Assembly: GCF_018860585.1 (NCBI RefSeq) | Contig: NZ_JAHKPR010000068.1 | Span: 15,037 to 54,260 of the forward strand | Origin: Colwellia sp. E2M01 | Lineage (GTDB): Bacteria > Pseudomonadota > Gammaproteobacteria > Enterobacterales > Alteromonadaceae | Direction of reading: 5' to 3' | DNA length: 39,224 bases | Part shown: piece by piece, positions 9,369 to 18,411 of the stretch | Position numbering within the stretch: the stretch's first letter is position 1 | How the letters are laid out: every line of letters starts with the position of its first letter | The notes under the pieces: generated by a model | The model's database searches: none | Told to the model about the DNA's origin: nothing | What the model saw: the letters and a program-made list of their open reading frames with translations, nothing else | Translations under genes and position numbers: made by a program

Positions 9369-11049
9369 TTGCCTGCTCCTTTACTGAAGTGCTTGTTGTA
9401 AGGTTTTCAGTTTCTTTATTTGCTAATAAAATTGCGCTGATCACTGCTTGCGCTTTTTGTCTGGTTTCGTTGGCTTCACTTTGTGGGTCTGAATCATAAA
9501 CAACACCAGCCCCTGCTTGCACTTGCGCAACATTATTTCTTACAAAAGCAGAGCGAATTACAATACAAGTATCCATTTCGCCAGTACCGGTAACATAACC
9601 TACCGCGCCGCCGTAACTACCGCGACGTTTACCTTCTACTTCACGAATAAGCGAAGTCGCTTTAACCTTAGGTGCGCCAGAAAGGGTACCCATGTTCATA
9701 CAAGCTTGGTAAGCATGTAATGCGTCAAGCTCTAAGTCTAAGGTGCCGCACACGCGTGAAACTAAATGCATTACATGCGAATATCTATCAACTTTAAGTA
9801 AGTCGGCAACATAGCGAGTACCGGGTTGCGATACTCTTGCTACGTCGTTGCGCGCTAAATCAACCAACATAATATGCTCGGCAGACTCTTTTTTATCTTG
9901 TCTTAGTTCTAGTTCTATACGGCTGTCTAAATCTAACGAAATGTTGCCTTGCTTATCACGGCCTCGAGGACGAGTACCGGCAATAGGGTAAATTTCTACA
10001 TGACGATTACTAGCTTGATATTTTAAGGCTGACTCAGGTGAAGCACCAAACATACTGAAGTCACTGTCGTGTAAATAAAACATGTAAGGACTTGGGTTGC
10101 TGATTTTTAAGGCTTTATAAGCGGCAATTGAATCAACGCAAGGTAAGCTGAAAGTACGAGAAGGTACTACTTGAAAAATATCACCCGCTCTAATGTTTTC
10201 TTTTAATTGCTCAACAATGTCACAAAATTTCTCATCACTGATATCTACGGTTAATTCTTCACTTTTGTTTATTGATGTAGGAGCATTTATCGACGCAGCC
10301 TTAACATTTGATTTAAGCGCGGCAACTTGCGTTTCGGTAATTGTTTGGCTCAATGTTGCTTTAATACGAGTAACCCGCTCAGTTAATACAGTATGATTTT
10401 GTTTTGTTAAGTCAGCATCATTATCAGCAAAGACGTTTGCGACAATTTCAGTACTTTGACATTCATGGTCAATAATAACTAAGGTTTCAGCTAAGTAATA
10501 AACAAAGTCAGGACAGCTGTTTTCACCGTCAGCAACTTTTGGCAGATCTTCAGCAATAGCCATTAAATCAAACGCAAAAGCGCCACCTAAAAATATTGAA
10601 AAAGGGTGGTTTTCATCATTAGTCAATTGATTAAATAATCGTAAGCTGTGTAATGGGTTAATAACACTTAAACGTGCTTTTTCATCAAGATCTGTAGGAA
10701 CTGGAGCAAAGGTGGCAATAAATGATTTTTTATCAGCGCTAAAATCAAGATTAGCGTGTGGAGATAATTCACTCGCTGCGAAATTAAGAGCGCTTTCACC
10801 ATTTAAAGTTAATGCTGAAAAAGTTACTGAGTTACCGTTACAGACAATTTTTACTGCTGCGTCAGTTAACAATAAGCTTTTTAATAAATGCTTTTTATCA
10901 ATCTCCGCAGATTCCAATAAAATATTATTTTGTTGCTCGTGGCATAATAATTGGTAAACACTTAATGGATCGTTTTGATAGCTAGCGCTATCCTGTATTG
11001 TGGTTACTTTACTGGTGTTTTCGCTTGTACTTTGGAATGTATTAGTCAT
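9361..11049 (-). CDS. trpE: anthranilate synthase component I
   Basis: A 562-residue chorismate-utilising enzyme that makes anthranilate with TrpG; first committed step of the pathway. The C-terminal catalytic domain shows IFQVVPSRTF, SPESALKY, PIAGTRPRGRD, the E-rich DLARNDVARV stretch and the GAPKVKA and YGGAVGY motifs. The N-terminal LLES motif (residues 44-47) matches the tryptophan feedback-binding motif of enteric TrpE, so the enzyme is probably feedback inhibited. The start lies 38 bp after the stop of the trpL leader ORF. The Shine-Dalgarno is weak (AGAAG), which may matter for leader-dependent control. Confidence 0.96.
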   Translation of the reverse strand: MTNTFQSTSENTSKVTTIQDSASYQNDPLSVYQLLCHEQQNNILLESAEIDKKHLLKSLLLTDAAVKIVCNGNSVTFSALTLNGESALNFAASELSPHANLDFSADKKSFIATFAPVPTDLDEKARLSVINPLHSLRLFNQLTNDENHPFSIFLGGAFAFDLMAIAEDLPKVADGENSCPDFVYYLAETLVIIDHECQSTEIVANVFADNDADLTKQNHTVLTERVTRIKATLSQTITETQVAALKSNVKAASINAPTSINKSEELTVDISDEKFCDIVEQLKENIRAGDIFQVVPSRTFSLPCVDSIAAYKALKISNPSPYMFYLHDSDFSMFGASPESALKYQASNRHVEIYPIAGTRPRGRDKQGNISLDLDSRIELELRQDKKESAEHIMLVDLARNDVARVSQPGTRYVADLLKVDRYSHVMHLVSRVCGTLDLELDALHAYQACMNMGTLSGAPKVKATSLIREVEGKRRGSYGGAVGYVTGTGEMDTCIVIRSAFVRNNVAQVQAGAGVVYDSDPQSEANETRQKAQAVISAILLANKETENLTTSTSVKEQAND

Positions 11050-11087
11050 TTTGAATTCTTCTATTTAGTTTATTGTGAGAGTTATTG

Positions 11088-11144
11088 TCAGCCTGCGTAA
11101 ATTGGCAACAGCCACCATATAAACCATGTTTTTGCTTTGATCAT
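11088..11144 (-). CDS. trpL: trp operon leader peptide (TrpL), 18 residues
   Basis: A short ORF from ATG 11144 to TGA 11088 encodes MIKAKTWFIWWLLPIYAG, with three Trp codons at positions 7, 10 and 11, two of them adjacent. AAAGGA at 11156-11151, six bases before the ATG, is a good Shine-Dalgarno. A short ORF rich in Trp codons immediately upstream of trpE is the classic sensor of ribosome-mediated attenuation. Unusually, only 38 nt separate its stop from the trpE start and I see no GC-rich hairpin with a T run there. A small TGGC/GCCA hairpin spans the last Trp codon and the two Leu codons. Confidence 0.85.
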   Translation of the reverse strand: MIKAKTWFIWWLLPIYAG

Positions 11145-11208
11145 TTTGAATCCTTTGTTAACGTTTTAATTAACAATATCGTTAAAGTTACGGCAACATT
11201 TTAACGAG

Positions 11209-11239
11209 AAAAACCCGCTAAAATGAGCGGGTTTTTTTT
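11209..11239. terminator. bidirectional terminator-like hairpin upstream of trpL
   Basis: An 11-bp stem (arms 11209-11219 and 11226-11236, core ACCCGCT/AGCGGGT) with loop AAAATG. It is flanked by eight T on the plus strand and five T on the minus strand. It lies 65 bp upstream of the trpL start, not between trpL and trpE. It may insulate the trp operon from the divergent rnm gene, or terminate early trp transcripts if the promoter is further upstream. Confidence 0.75.
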
Positions 11240-11471
11240 GAATTTTGTTATCTTTTTTAACTTTTTGAAAGATACACGTAAATTTCACAACCCACTTATG
11301 TAGAGTTATGCCACCAATTTACTGTTAAATGTGTATTTACTAAATGCATCTTTTTTTTACCTTGAGTATGTTAAATGAATCATCTCTTACTGTATGGTTT
11401 ATTCTCTAATCCATGTGTTTTTTATGACTAAAGAAACAGGATAAAATACCGAGTTAGTTTACATAAAAAGT
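11240..11471. other. spacer between the trp leader region and rnm
   Basis: AT-rich non-coding sequence that probably carries one or both divergent promoters. I could not identify a convincing minus-strand trp promoter, and no TrpR-type CTAG half-sites are visible in 11050-11540. No ORF or RNA gene is supported. Confidence 0.35.
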
Positions 11472-11517
11472 ATCATTGTTTACTTATAATCAGTAAACTT
11501 AGCACTAAGACAATGAT
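11472..11517 (+). promoter_or_regulatory. nested inverted repeats around the probable rnm -10 element
   Basis: An outer repeat ATCATTG/CAATGAT (11472-11478 and 11511-11517) encloses GTTTAC/GTAAAC (11478-11483 and 11493-11498) and CTTA/TAAG (11498-11501 and 11506-11509). A perfect -10 hexamer TATAAT lies at 11485-11490 inside the second repeat; a matching -35 is not obvious. The layout suits an operator over the promoter, or a compact three-stem RNA if transcription starts further upstream. Confidence 0.45.
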
Positions 11518-11540
11518 TTACCCCTATAGAAGACCTTATT

Positions 11541-12446
11541 ATGGCGTTACTGTCAACCATTGATTTTCCTCATAAGATAGTAGAAACCGAAGGTTTTGCA
11601 CATAAACGTATCGATTTACACAGTCACACTAATTGCTCTGACGGCACTTTATCGCCGCAAACACTGATAGACCGAGCGGTTAACTTTCAACTTAATGTTT
11701 TAGCTATTACTGATCACGACACAGTTGCTGGGCTTGATATAGCGCAAAAGCATATAGAAGAAAAAAACATTCCACTTAAATTAATTAGCGGCATTGAAAT
11801 ATCTACAGCGTGGCAAGGTTTTGAAATTCATATTGTTGGGTTAAATATTGATAAAAATAATAGCGCACTTACGGCATTAATAGCACAGCAGCAGCAAGCG
11901 CGTGAAGACAGAGCAAGAACAATGGGTGAAAAACTCGCTAAATGTGGCTTTCCTACAATATATGAAGACGCTAAAGAAATGGCAGGTGAAGGCTCTATTA
12001 CCCGTGCCCATTTTGCCAAAGTGCTGCATCAGCAAGGGCATGTAAGCACAATGCAACAAGCCTTTGATAAATATATTGGTAAGAAGGGCTCAAAAGGGCA
12101 ACGTGCTTATGTAAAACCTAATTGGTGTAGTATTGAAGAAGCTGTTGACGTTATTCATCAAGCCGGCGGTAGTGCCGTAATGGCGCATCCAATTCGTTAT
12201 GACTTATCAGCAAAATGGTTGCGCCGTTTAATTGTTGATTTTAAAGAAGCTAATGGCGATGGTTTGGAAGTGGTTTTACCGCAAATGAATCCAGAGCAAC
12301 GCAAGAAAATGTTAGGTTATTGCAACGAATACGATTTACATGCTTCTATGGGATCTGATTTTCATTATCCCAATAGGTGGAGTGATTTAGGTCGTAACTT
12401 AACAATGCCTGTTGGCGCAACGCCTGTTTGGGCGCAATGGCAGTAA
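11541..12446 (+). CDS. rnm: PHP-domain RNase AM (YciV/TrpH type)
   Basis: A 301-residue PHP-domain metal-dependent phosphoesterase. Motifs include DLHSHTNCSDGTLSP (metal ligands from H27 and H29), ITDHDTVAG, ISGIEIST, MAHPIRYDL and GSDFHYP near the end. E. coli YciV/Rnm is a 5'-3' exoribonuclease that matures 5' ends of rRNAs and also hydrolyses 3',5'-nucleoside bisphosphates. The old name trpH reflects its usual position divergent from trpE, which is kept here. The following YciO-type gene lies 64 bp downstream, the same order as in enteric genomes. Confidence 0.9.
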   Translation: MALLSTIDFPHKIVETEGFAHKRIDLHSHTNCSDGTLSPQTLIDRAVNFQLNVLAITDHDTVAGLDIAQKHIEEKNIPLKLISGIEISTAWQGFEIHIVGLNIDKNNSALTALIAQQQQAREDRARTMGEKLAKCGFPTIYEDAKEMAGEGSITRAHFAKVLHQQGHVSTMQQAFDKYIGKKGSKGQRAYVKPNWCSIEEAVDVIHQAGGSAVMAHPIRYDLSAKWLRRLIVDFKEANGDGLEVVLPQMNPEQRKKMLGYCNEYDLHASMGSDFHYPNRWSDLGRNLTMPVGATPVWAQWQ

Positions 12447-12510
12447 ACTTACTCTAAACTAATAAATAAGCGTAATTAAATAATTATCTGTTTCAAAAAA
12501 GGAGAGCTTT

Positions 12511-13131
12511 ATGAGCCAGTTTTTTTATGTACATCCAGATAACCCACAAGGTCGTTTAATGAAACAAGCGGCAGACATTATTAAAGATGGTGGTGTCATT
12601 GTATACCCAACAGATTCAGGTTATGCCTTAGGCTGTCATTTAGGCGACAAAAAAGCCTTAGAGCGAATTTGTCGAATTCGCGATATAGATAAAGAGCATA
12701 ACTTTACTTTGGTGTGCAAAGATCTTTCTCAATTATCAGAATATACTCGTATCGATAACAGTGCTTATCGCTTATTAAAAAGCCATACACCAGGTGCTTA
12801 CACTTTTATTTTTAAAGGCAGTAAAGAAGTCCCTAAGCGTTTATTAAACCCGAAAAAGAAAACAATTGGTATACGAGTACCTGATAATACTATTGTACAA
12901 GCCTTGTTGACTGAACTAGCAGAGCCTATAATGTCTACCAGTTTAATCATGCCTGGCAAACAAATGGCTGAGTATGATCCAGAAGAAATTCGAGATTTAT
13001 TAGAACATCAAGTTGATTTAATTATCAACGGTGGTCATTTAGGGGAACACCCTACTACCGTAATTGATTTTTCTAATGACAGTATTGAAATACTACGTGA
13101 AGGGGAAGGCGATCCTTCTCCATTTCAATAA
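12511..13131 (+). CDS. yciO: YciO family (Sua5/TsaC-like) protein
   Basis: A 206-residue YrdC-fold protein with VIVYPTDSGYALGCHLGDKKA near the N-terminus, RIRDIDKEHNFTLVCKDLSQLSEYTRID, and GIRVPDNTIVQALL. The fold is that of L-threonylcarbamoyladenylate synthases (tRNA t6A37 modification), but the YciO branch has weaker or uncertain activity and the true TsaC is normally encoded elsewhere. AAGGAG upstream of the ATG is a clear ribosome binding site. Synteny with rnm and rluB supports the YciO assignment rather than TsaC. Confidence 0.85.
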   Translation: MSQFFYVHPDNPQGRLMKQAADIIKDGGVIVYPTDSGYALGCHLGDKKALERICRIRDIDKEHNFTLVCKDLSQLSEYTRIDNSAYRLLKSHTPGAYTFIFKGSKEVPKRLLNPKKKTIGIRVPDNTIVQALLTELAEPIMSTSLIMPGKQMAEYDPEEIRDLLEHQVDLIINGGHLGEHPTTVIDFSNDSIEILREGEGDPSPFQ

Positions 13132-13242
13132 CCTAGATTAATAACAAAGTTTACCGCGCTATTAAGTCAGTTATTGAAACAAGAACAATGAGCCAGAAGT
13201 TAGCTACTTGGGAGCTGCTACTGACGTAACAGAGTAAAGAAC

Positions 13243-14322
13243 ATGACGGTTGATAAGAAAAAACAAGCAAGAAAAGACGAAGCCTTAGACAAAAAGTATG
13301 GCACCCGAGGTACGGCAAAAAGTACCGCAAAAAAAGGTGTTGTTAAAAAAGGTTTATCAAAAGATGCCATAGCTAAAAAAGGTTTGGCAAAAAAGGGCGC
13401 AGGTAAAAAAGTGCCAGAGAAAGTAGAAAAGGTTGATTTCACTACGGCTAAACATACTGACTCAGAAAAAATTCAAAAAGTATTAGCACGTTCTGGTAAA
13501 GGATCTCGTCGTGAAATGGAAATGATGATCAGCGAAGGTCGCGTTAGTATTGATGGTAAGGTAGCTTTTTTAGGTGACCGAATTAGTGGCAATGAACAAA
13601 TTCGTCTTGATGGTCATACCGTAAAATTAACTTCGCAAGAAGAAGAAATTTGTCGCGTACTTGTATATAACAAGCCGGAAGGCGAAATGTGTACCCGTAA
13701 AGATCCTGAAGGGCGAGCAACTGTTTTTGATAGACTACCGCCACTTGAAACAGGACGTTGGGTTGCTGTTGGTCGATTAGATATTAACACATCAGGTATG
13801 TTGTTATTTACCACAGACGGTGAATTAGCAAACCGCTTAATGCACCCATCACAAAAAGTTGAACGTGAATATGCGGTACGTGTTTTTGGTGAAATAAACG
13901 AAGCCATGTTACAAACCTTACGTACCGGTGTTAAATTAGAAGATGGTCCAGCTCGCTTTCAGAAAATTACCTATCGTGGCGGCGAAGGAAGAAACCATTG
14001 GTTCCATGTGGTGTTATCAGAAGGGCGTAACCGTGAAGTTCGTCGTTTATGGGAAAGCCAAGACGTACAAGTAAGCCGACTTATTCGTGTTCGTTATGGT
14101 GACATGGAAATGCAACGACAATTACCGCTAGGTGGTTGGAGAGAATTAGGCTTAAAAGAAGTAAACTATTATCGTCAACTGGTTACTTTGCCGCCTGAAA
14201 CAGCAAGTAAAGTGAAAGTTGATGAAAAAGCTATGGATAATGCGAAAAGTCGCCGTATTCGTCGTTCGGTTAAAAAACATCAATTACGCAATAAACAAAG
14301 TACACGTCGTCGTCATAAGTAG
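13243..14322 (+). CDS. rluB: 23S rRNA pseudouridine2605 synthase
   Basis: A 359-residue RsuA/RluB-family enzyme. An S4 RNA-binding domain lies at about residues 76-125 ([20 protein letters not shown]). The catalytic domain carries the nucleophile D180 in [12 protein letters not shown], plus NRLMHPS and [13 protein letters not shown]. It isomerises uridine 2605 of 23S rRNA. The first 70 residues form a lysine-rich tail with repeated KKG units, and the C-terminus is also strongly basic (RRHK), probably for non-specific rRNA binding. The rnm-yciO-rluB order is conserved in enterics. A terminator-like hairpin lies at 14358-14391. Confidence 0.93.
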   Translation: MTVDKKKQARKDEALDKKYGTRGTAKSTAKKGVVKKGLSKDAIAKKGLAKKGAGKKVPEKVEKVDFTTAKHTDSEKIQKVLARSGKGSRREMEMMISEGRVSIDGKVAFLGDRISGNEQIRLDGHTVKLTSQEEEICRVLVYNKPEGEMCTRKDPEGRATVFDRLPPLETGRWVAVGRLDINTSGMLLFTTDGELANRLMHPSQKVEREYAVRVFGEINEAMLQTLRTGVKLEDGPARFQKITYRGGEGRNHWFHVVLSEGRNREVRRLWESQDVQVSRLIRVRYGDMEMQRQLPLGGWRELGLKEVNYYRQLVTLPPETASKVKVDEKAMDNAKSRRIRRSVKKHQLRNKQSTRRRHK

Positions 14323-14357
14323 TGCCTGAAATTAGTGACTAAATAAATAGTTCATTA

Positions 14358-14396
14358 ACATGATTTTTAACCTCTAAAGGGAAAATCATGTGTTTT
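14358..14396 (+). terminator. probable terminator after rluB
   Basis: A 10-bp stem ACATGATTTT/AAAATCATGT (14358-14367 and 14382-14391); the 14-base loop can pair further as CCT/AGG. GTTTT follows. The T run is short, so strength is uncertain. Confidence 0.55.
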
Positions 14397-14473
14397 ATCA
14401 ATTCAAACTATTCGTTAATTTTATGTTGGCTCCTGCACTAATTTAAAAAACTCATTTTAGAAAAAGAAAGATT

Positions 14474-15610
14474 ATGGATTATCAATTAATTGAAGATCAG
14501 CAAAGTTTAAATAAATTATGTGAACAACTAAATAAAGCGACCGTTTTAGCAATAGATACCGAGTTTGTTCGCACTCGTACCCTTTATGCAAAATTAGGTT
14601 TACTGCAAGTATGCGATGGCACAAATTTAGCGCTTATTGACCCACTTGCTATAGATGATTTATCACCTTTTTGGGAATTATTAACGAACGCCAATATCAC
14701 TAAAGTACTACATGCTTGTTCGGAAGACTTAGAAGTTTTTTTAACTTCAGGTAACTGTAAGCCTGTTAATTTAATTGATAGCCAAATCATGATGTCGTTT
14801 CTTGGTCATGGCTTGTCTATTGGTTATGCAGCTATGGTGGAGCATTATACAGGTATTGAATTAGACAAGTCGGAATCTCGCACCGACTGGACTAAAAGGC
14901 CGTTAACAACAAAACAATTAGCGTACGCAAGTGCTGATGTTGATCATTTATTTGCGTTGTACCCTAAATTATTAGCAGAGCTTTCTGATACTGGTTTTTT
15001 AGAATATGCCCAGTTAGAAAGCCAAGCGATGATTGATAAAAAATTTACACCTATTGATGAAAACACTCTGTATTTAAATATTAAAATGAACTGGCGTTTA
15101 AATCCTAAGCAATTAAATATATTAAAATATTTAGCAAGTTGGCGTTTTCAACAGGCTAAAGTACGTGACTTACCTATTGGATTTGTTGCTAAAGATCATA
15201 CCTTGATGGCTTTGGCGCAAAGTAACCCTGCCAGTGTTAGTGCAATGCTGTCACTTGAAGGTGTTGAAAACCAAGATGTTCGCCATAAAGGTAAAGCTAT
15301 GTTGGCAGTATTAAATCAAGCAAATAAAGCTGAGATCTCCACTTACCCTGAGAAAATTAGCCGCTTAGATGAGTACCCAGGTTACAAACAAATATTTAAA
15401 AAATTAAAAGCATTTTTAATTGTTGCTGCAGAAAGAAAGGGGCTGACTATTGAAAATGTTGCTTCGAAAAAACAGATTAATCAATTTTTAACTTGGCAGT
15501 TTGACCTTAATGATGCTCGTGCGAGTGATGATAAAGTAGATCTACTTACAAGCTGGCGCTATGAGTTATTTGGTGAAGCATTGTTAGCTTTTGCGGACCA
15601 AGGTTACTAA
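14474..15610 (+). CDS. rnd: ribonuclease D
   Basis: A 378-residue 3'-5' exoribonuclease for tRNA and small RNA maturation. The DEDD exonuclease domain occupies about residues 1-190: Exo I AIDTEFVRT (D28, E30), Exo II HACSEDLEVF, Exo III with Tyr in KQLAYASADVDHLFAL. The HRDC domain follows (about residues 205-290, LNPKQLNILKYLASWRFQQAK), then a helical C-terminal region. The length is close to E. coli RNase D (375). The ATG at 14474 has a purine-rich GAAAAAGAAAG stretch as ribosome binding site. Confidence 0.95.
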   Translation: MDYQLIEDQQSLNKLCEQLNKATVLAIDTEFVRTRTLYAKLGLLQVCDGTNLALIDPLAIDDLSPFWELLTNANITKVLHACSEDLEVFLTSGNCKPVNLIDSQIMMSFLGHGLSIGYAAMVEHYTGIELDKSESRTDWTKRPLTTKQLAYASADVDHLFALYPKLLAELSDTGFLEYAQLESQAMIDKKFTPIDENTLYLNIKMNWRLNPKQLNILKYLASWRFQQAKVRDLPIGFVAKDHTLMALAQSNPASVSAMLSLEGVENQDVRHKGKAMLAVLNQANKAEISTYPEKISRLDEYPGYKQIFKKLKAFLIVAAERKGLTIENVASKKQINQFLTWQFDLNDARASDDKVDLLTSWRYELFGEALLAFADQGY

Positions 15611-15778
15611 AGTACATTTTTATTAACAAAAAACAGTGTCAAGCTGTATGGGGTTACTGTTTGCCTCATGGTATATTGATAAAGTAATTAATTAATTAAC
15701 TTTTAAAAGTGAACTTACTAAACATAGTAAGGTTAAACTCATTCACATTTTTATTATTACGTCTAATAGGTCTCCATT

Positions 15779-16072
15779 ATGCTATGCACTATTTATAAAA
15801 GCCCTAAAAAAGCTCAAACTTATCTATTTATTAACAAACGAGATGACTTTTCAGCAGTACCTGAAGCGTTAATGAAAACGTTTGGTACACCAATATTGGT
15901 GACAATTATAAACTTAACTAGCAAAGAAAAGCTTGGTATGGCCGATATAGTCAAAGTTAGAGAAAGCTTAACTGAGCAAGGCTTTTATCTACAATTACCA
16001 CCACCGCAAGAAGACTTATTAAAAGAGTTTCAAGCTGAAATGGCAGCTAAAAAAGCACAAGGAGAAATTTAA
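15779..16072 (+). CDS. ycgL: YcgL domain protein
   Basis: A 97-residue protein of the YcgL family: opening MLCTIYKSPKKAQTYLFI, middle FGTPILVTIINLTS, and C-terminal QGFYLQLPPPQEDLLKEF, all typical of the family. The function is unresolved; proposed links to RNA metabolism come from its recurrent position near rnd, as here (168 bp downstream). Its stop overlaps the start of the mltB-like gene by one base, so the two are probably cotranscribed and coupled. Confidence 0.9.
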   Translation: MLCTIYKSPKKAQTYLFINKRDDFSAVPEALMKTFGTPILVTIINLTSKEKLGMADIVKVRESLTEQGFYLQLPPPQEDLLKEFQAEMAAKKAQGEI

Positions 16073-17115
16073 TGAATATCAGCCTTAAAAAAGTGGCAAT
16101 ATCAGCACTTTTTCTTGTTGCTACAATAAATCAGACTCAAGCGGCTCAAAAAGAATTAACAGAAGAGGGTTTTGCTAGTTATGTTACAGAATTAAAAGCT
16201 GAAGCCTTAGGTAAAGGGTTTAGCCAAGCACTTATTGATGAAAGTTTTTCTGAAGTTAAGTTTCATAAACGCGCTGTTTCCGCTGATAGAAGTCAGCCAG
16301 AAACAGTGGAAACTCTCGATACTTATTTACCTAAACGTGTACCTAAGTGGAAGGTTGATAAAGCACGAGCCTTATATAAAGAGCATGAAGTGTTGTTACA
16401 GGAAATAGGCGACAAATATCAAGTTCAACCGCGTTTCATTATTGCTTTATGGGGGCTAGAAACAAACTTTGGCACTTATACTGGCGGTTATAATGTAGTG
16501 TCGGCATTATCAACACTTGCTTACGAAGGTCGACGAGAAGCCTTTTTTAAAAAGCAATTAATGGCTGCACTCACTATTTTAGATGAAGGTCATATTACAA
16601 GTCATGATATGAAAGGATCTTGGGCTGGCGCTATGGGGCAAAACCAATTTATGCCAACCTCTTTTTTAGGTTATGCGGTAGATGGTGACGGCGACGGTAA
16701 AAAAGATATTTGGAATAACCAAGTTGATATTTTTTCATCGATGGCTAATTATTTGAAAAAAGAAGGTTGGAATGACGAAATAACCTGGGGGCGTCAGGTT
16801 AAATTACCAGAGAATTTTGATTATAGTTTAGCGATTCCAAAGAATACTGGAGGCCGAAAAAACTGGTTAAAAGCATGGGCTAAAACAGAAAAAACACTAG
16901 TACAGTGGCAAGCGCTTGGAGTACGGCGTGTAGACGGTACTAACTTACCAAATGTAGATATTAAAGCTGCATTAGTTTTCCCTGATGACAAAGATGGCCG
17001 TGCCTACCTTGCGTATGATAACTATAAAACTTTAATGCATTGGAACCTATCATATTACTTTGTAAGTTCAGTTGGCCATTTATCCGATCGTATTAAGTTT
17101 CCACCTATTCAATAA
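16072..17115 (+). CDS. MltB-family lytic murein transglycosylase
   Basis: A 347-residue periplasmic enzyme that cleaves the glycan strand of peptidoglycan to give 1,6-anhydromuramoyl ends. Residues 1-24 form a signal peptide ending TQA, with no lipobox cysteine, so it is soluble rather than an outer-membrane lipoprotein as in E. coli MltB. The SLT-2 domain shows the catalytic glutamate E130 in IALWGLETNFGTY, then GSWAGAMGQNQFMPTSFLGYAVDGDGDG with a calcium-binding-like Asp/Gly loop. The upstream ycgL stop overlaps its ATG. Confidence 0.9.
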   Translation: MNISLKKVAISALFLVATINQTQAAQKELTEEGFASYVTELKAEALGKGFSQALIDESFSEVKFHKRAVSADRSQPETVETLDTYLPKRVPKWKVDKARALYKEHEVLLQEIGDKYQVQPRFIIALWGLETNFGTYTGGYNVVSALSTLAYEGRREAFFKKQLMAALTILDEGHITSHDMKGSWAGAMGQNQFMPTSFLGYAVDGDGDGKKDIWNNQVDIFSSMANYLKKEGWNDEITWGRQVKLPENFDYSLAIPKNTGGRKNWLKAWAKTEKTLVQWQALGVRRVDGTNLPNVDIKAALVFPDDKDGRAYLAYDNYKTLMHWNLSYYFVSSVGHLSDRIKFPPIQ

Positions 17116-17207
17116 AGTGAGATATTGAATAGTTATATGTAAAATAAAGTCCTGAACTCCAAATTTTAGTTATATTTAATGATATTAAGTTAAAAAAGTA
17201 GTAATAA

Positions 17208-17729
17208 ATGAAAGATAAAAAAACAGCAGAGCAACCCTTTTGGGAAACTAAAGACCTAGCCGATATGACACGACCTGAGTGGGAGTCATTGTGTGATGGC
17301 TGTGCAAAATGCTGCTTAAATAAGTTTATTGATGATGATCAAACAGACGAAGAAACAGAGCTTTTACCAACGGATTATATCGATGAAGGTGAATCTATTT
17401 ATTACTCAAATATTGCTTGTCACTTATTAAATGAAAAAACTTGTCAATGCTCTAAGTATGAAGAACGAACCAACTTGGTACCTGATTGTGTACGACTTTC
17501 TCAAGAAAATATTAATGCGGTATTTTTTATGCCGCCAAGCTGTACTTACCGTCGTTTAAAAGAAGGACGCGGTATGCCATCGTGGCACCCATTGCTTAAT
17601 AAAGGTAAAAAGTCATTGATGCATAAGTCAGGTATGTCGGTACGCGGCAAAATAGTAAAAGATGATGAAGTGAGTATTGATAAATTTGAAGACTTTATTG
17701 TAAGTTGGCCGTTAAACGACTTAGATTAA
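17208..17729 (+). CDS. ycgN: YcgN family (UPF0260) cysteine-cluster protein
   Basis: A 173-residue cytosolic protein with an N-terminal motif FWETKDLADMTRPEWESLCD and a conserved Cys set: C29, C32, C35, C36, C71, C79, C81 and C94. The CDGCAKCC arrangement marks the YkgJ/YcgN family, thought to bind zinc or an Fe-S cluster. Its biochemical role is unknown. It follows ycgL and the mltB-like gene, preserving the ycgL-ycgN proximity seen in enteric genomes, and ends at a strong shared terminator. Confidence 0.9.
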   Translation: MKDKKTAEQPFWETKDLADMTRPEWESLCDGCAKCCLNKFIDDDQTDEETELLPTDYIDEGESIYYSNIACHLLNEKTCQCSKYEERTNLVPDCVRLSQENINAVFFMPPSCTYRRLKEGRGMPSWHPLLNKGKKSLMHKSGMSVRGKIVKDDEVSIDKFEDFIVSWPLNDLD

Positions 17730-17762
17730 ATGAAGCGCGTTAATCTTTAAATTTAAACTAAT

Positions 17763-17796
17763 AAAAAAGCAGACTATGAAAATAGTCTGCTTTTTT
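17763..17796. terminator. bidirectional terminator between ycgN and dsbB
   Basis: A 15-bp perfect stem (core GCAGACTAT/ATAGTCTGC) with loop GAAA and T runs on both strands. It sits between two convergent genes and probably serves both. Confidence 0.9.
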
Positions 17797-17867
17797 ACCT
17801 TTTATCGATTAAATTATCGTTAAGGGAAGTTGTTAGATACGTCCGGTAATATAGGCTATCACAACTG

Positions 17868-18386
17868 TTACGGCTTTCTAGCTATAACGAATCGATTTAA
17901 TAGCACAACGACAAAAGCAGCAGTATATACGCCATAAACAACAATCATCCATTGTGGCATGCTGTAATCTAAAAACTGCCAGCTAATTTCGCCACAATCA
18001 CCTGTTGCCTCAAACAAAAATGGTATCCACTCATGTAGCGGTGCCCAAGTAGGGAAGTTAGGGATAATGTCACAGCTAAAGAAAAATGAGCCACTGTTAC
18101 TTTGTGCTTCTACATGCTCAAGGGCAATGATGAGGCCCCAAATAGCGCCTGTTCCCCACAACCCAAAAGCGATTATGCGAGCAAATAAGTTCTGAGCCGC
18201 AACACTACCGATAATACCTGCTGAAAAAATGGAAATGATTGCGAGTCGCTGATAGACACACATAATACAAGGCTGTAAATCTAGTATATATTGAAAATAT
18301 AAAGCAGATAACTCTAAACCTAATGCAGATAATGCTAATAATAACCACGGCCTTTGCGTGGTTGTTATATTGCTTAAATAGTTCAC
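17868..18386 (-). CDS. dsbB: disulfide bond formation protein DsbB
   Basis: A four-helix inner-membrane protein that reoxidises DsbA and passes electrons to quinone. With the GTG start at 18386 it has 172 residues and the four essential cysteines fall at C40 and C43 (CIMC), C105 and C131, almost exactly as in E. coli DsbB (41, 44, 104, 130). The frame is open back to an ATG at 18449, but those 21 codons run through the nhaD terminator hairpin. AAGGAG at 18397-18392, five bases before the GTG, decides the start. The nhaD gene lies upstream. Confidence 0.93.
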   Translation of the reverse strand: MNYLSNITTTQRPWLLLALSALGLELSALYFQYILDLQPCIMCVYQRLAIISIFSAGIIGSVAAQNLFARIIAFGLWGTGAIWGLIIALEHVEAQSNSGSFFFSCDIIPNFPTWAPLHEWIPFLFEATGDCGEISWQFLDYSMPQWMIVVYGVYTAAFVVVLLNRFVIARKP

Positions 18387-18411
18387 AGGAACTCCTTGAA
18401 AATAAGATAAT

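Noticed and set aside
15631..15662. AAACAGT/ACTGTTT pair after rnd as a terminator
   Set aside because: An 18-base loop, short stem and no T run make it unconvincing.
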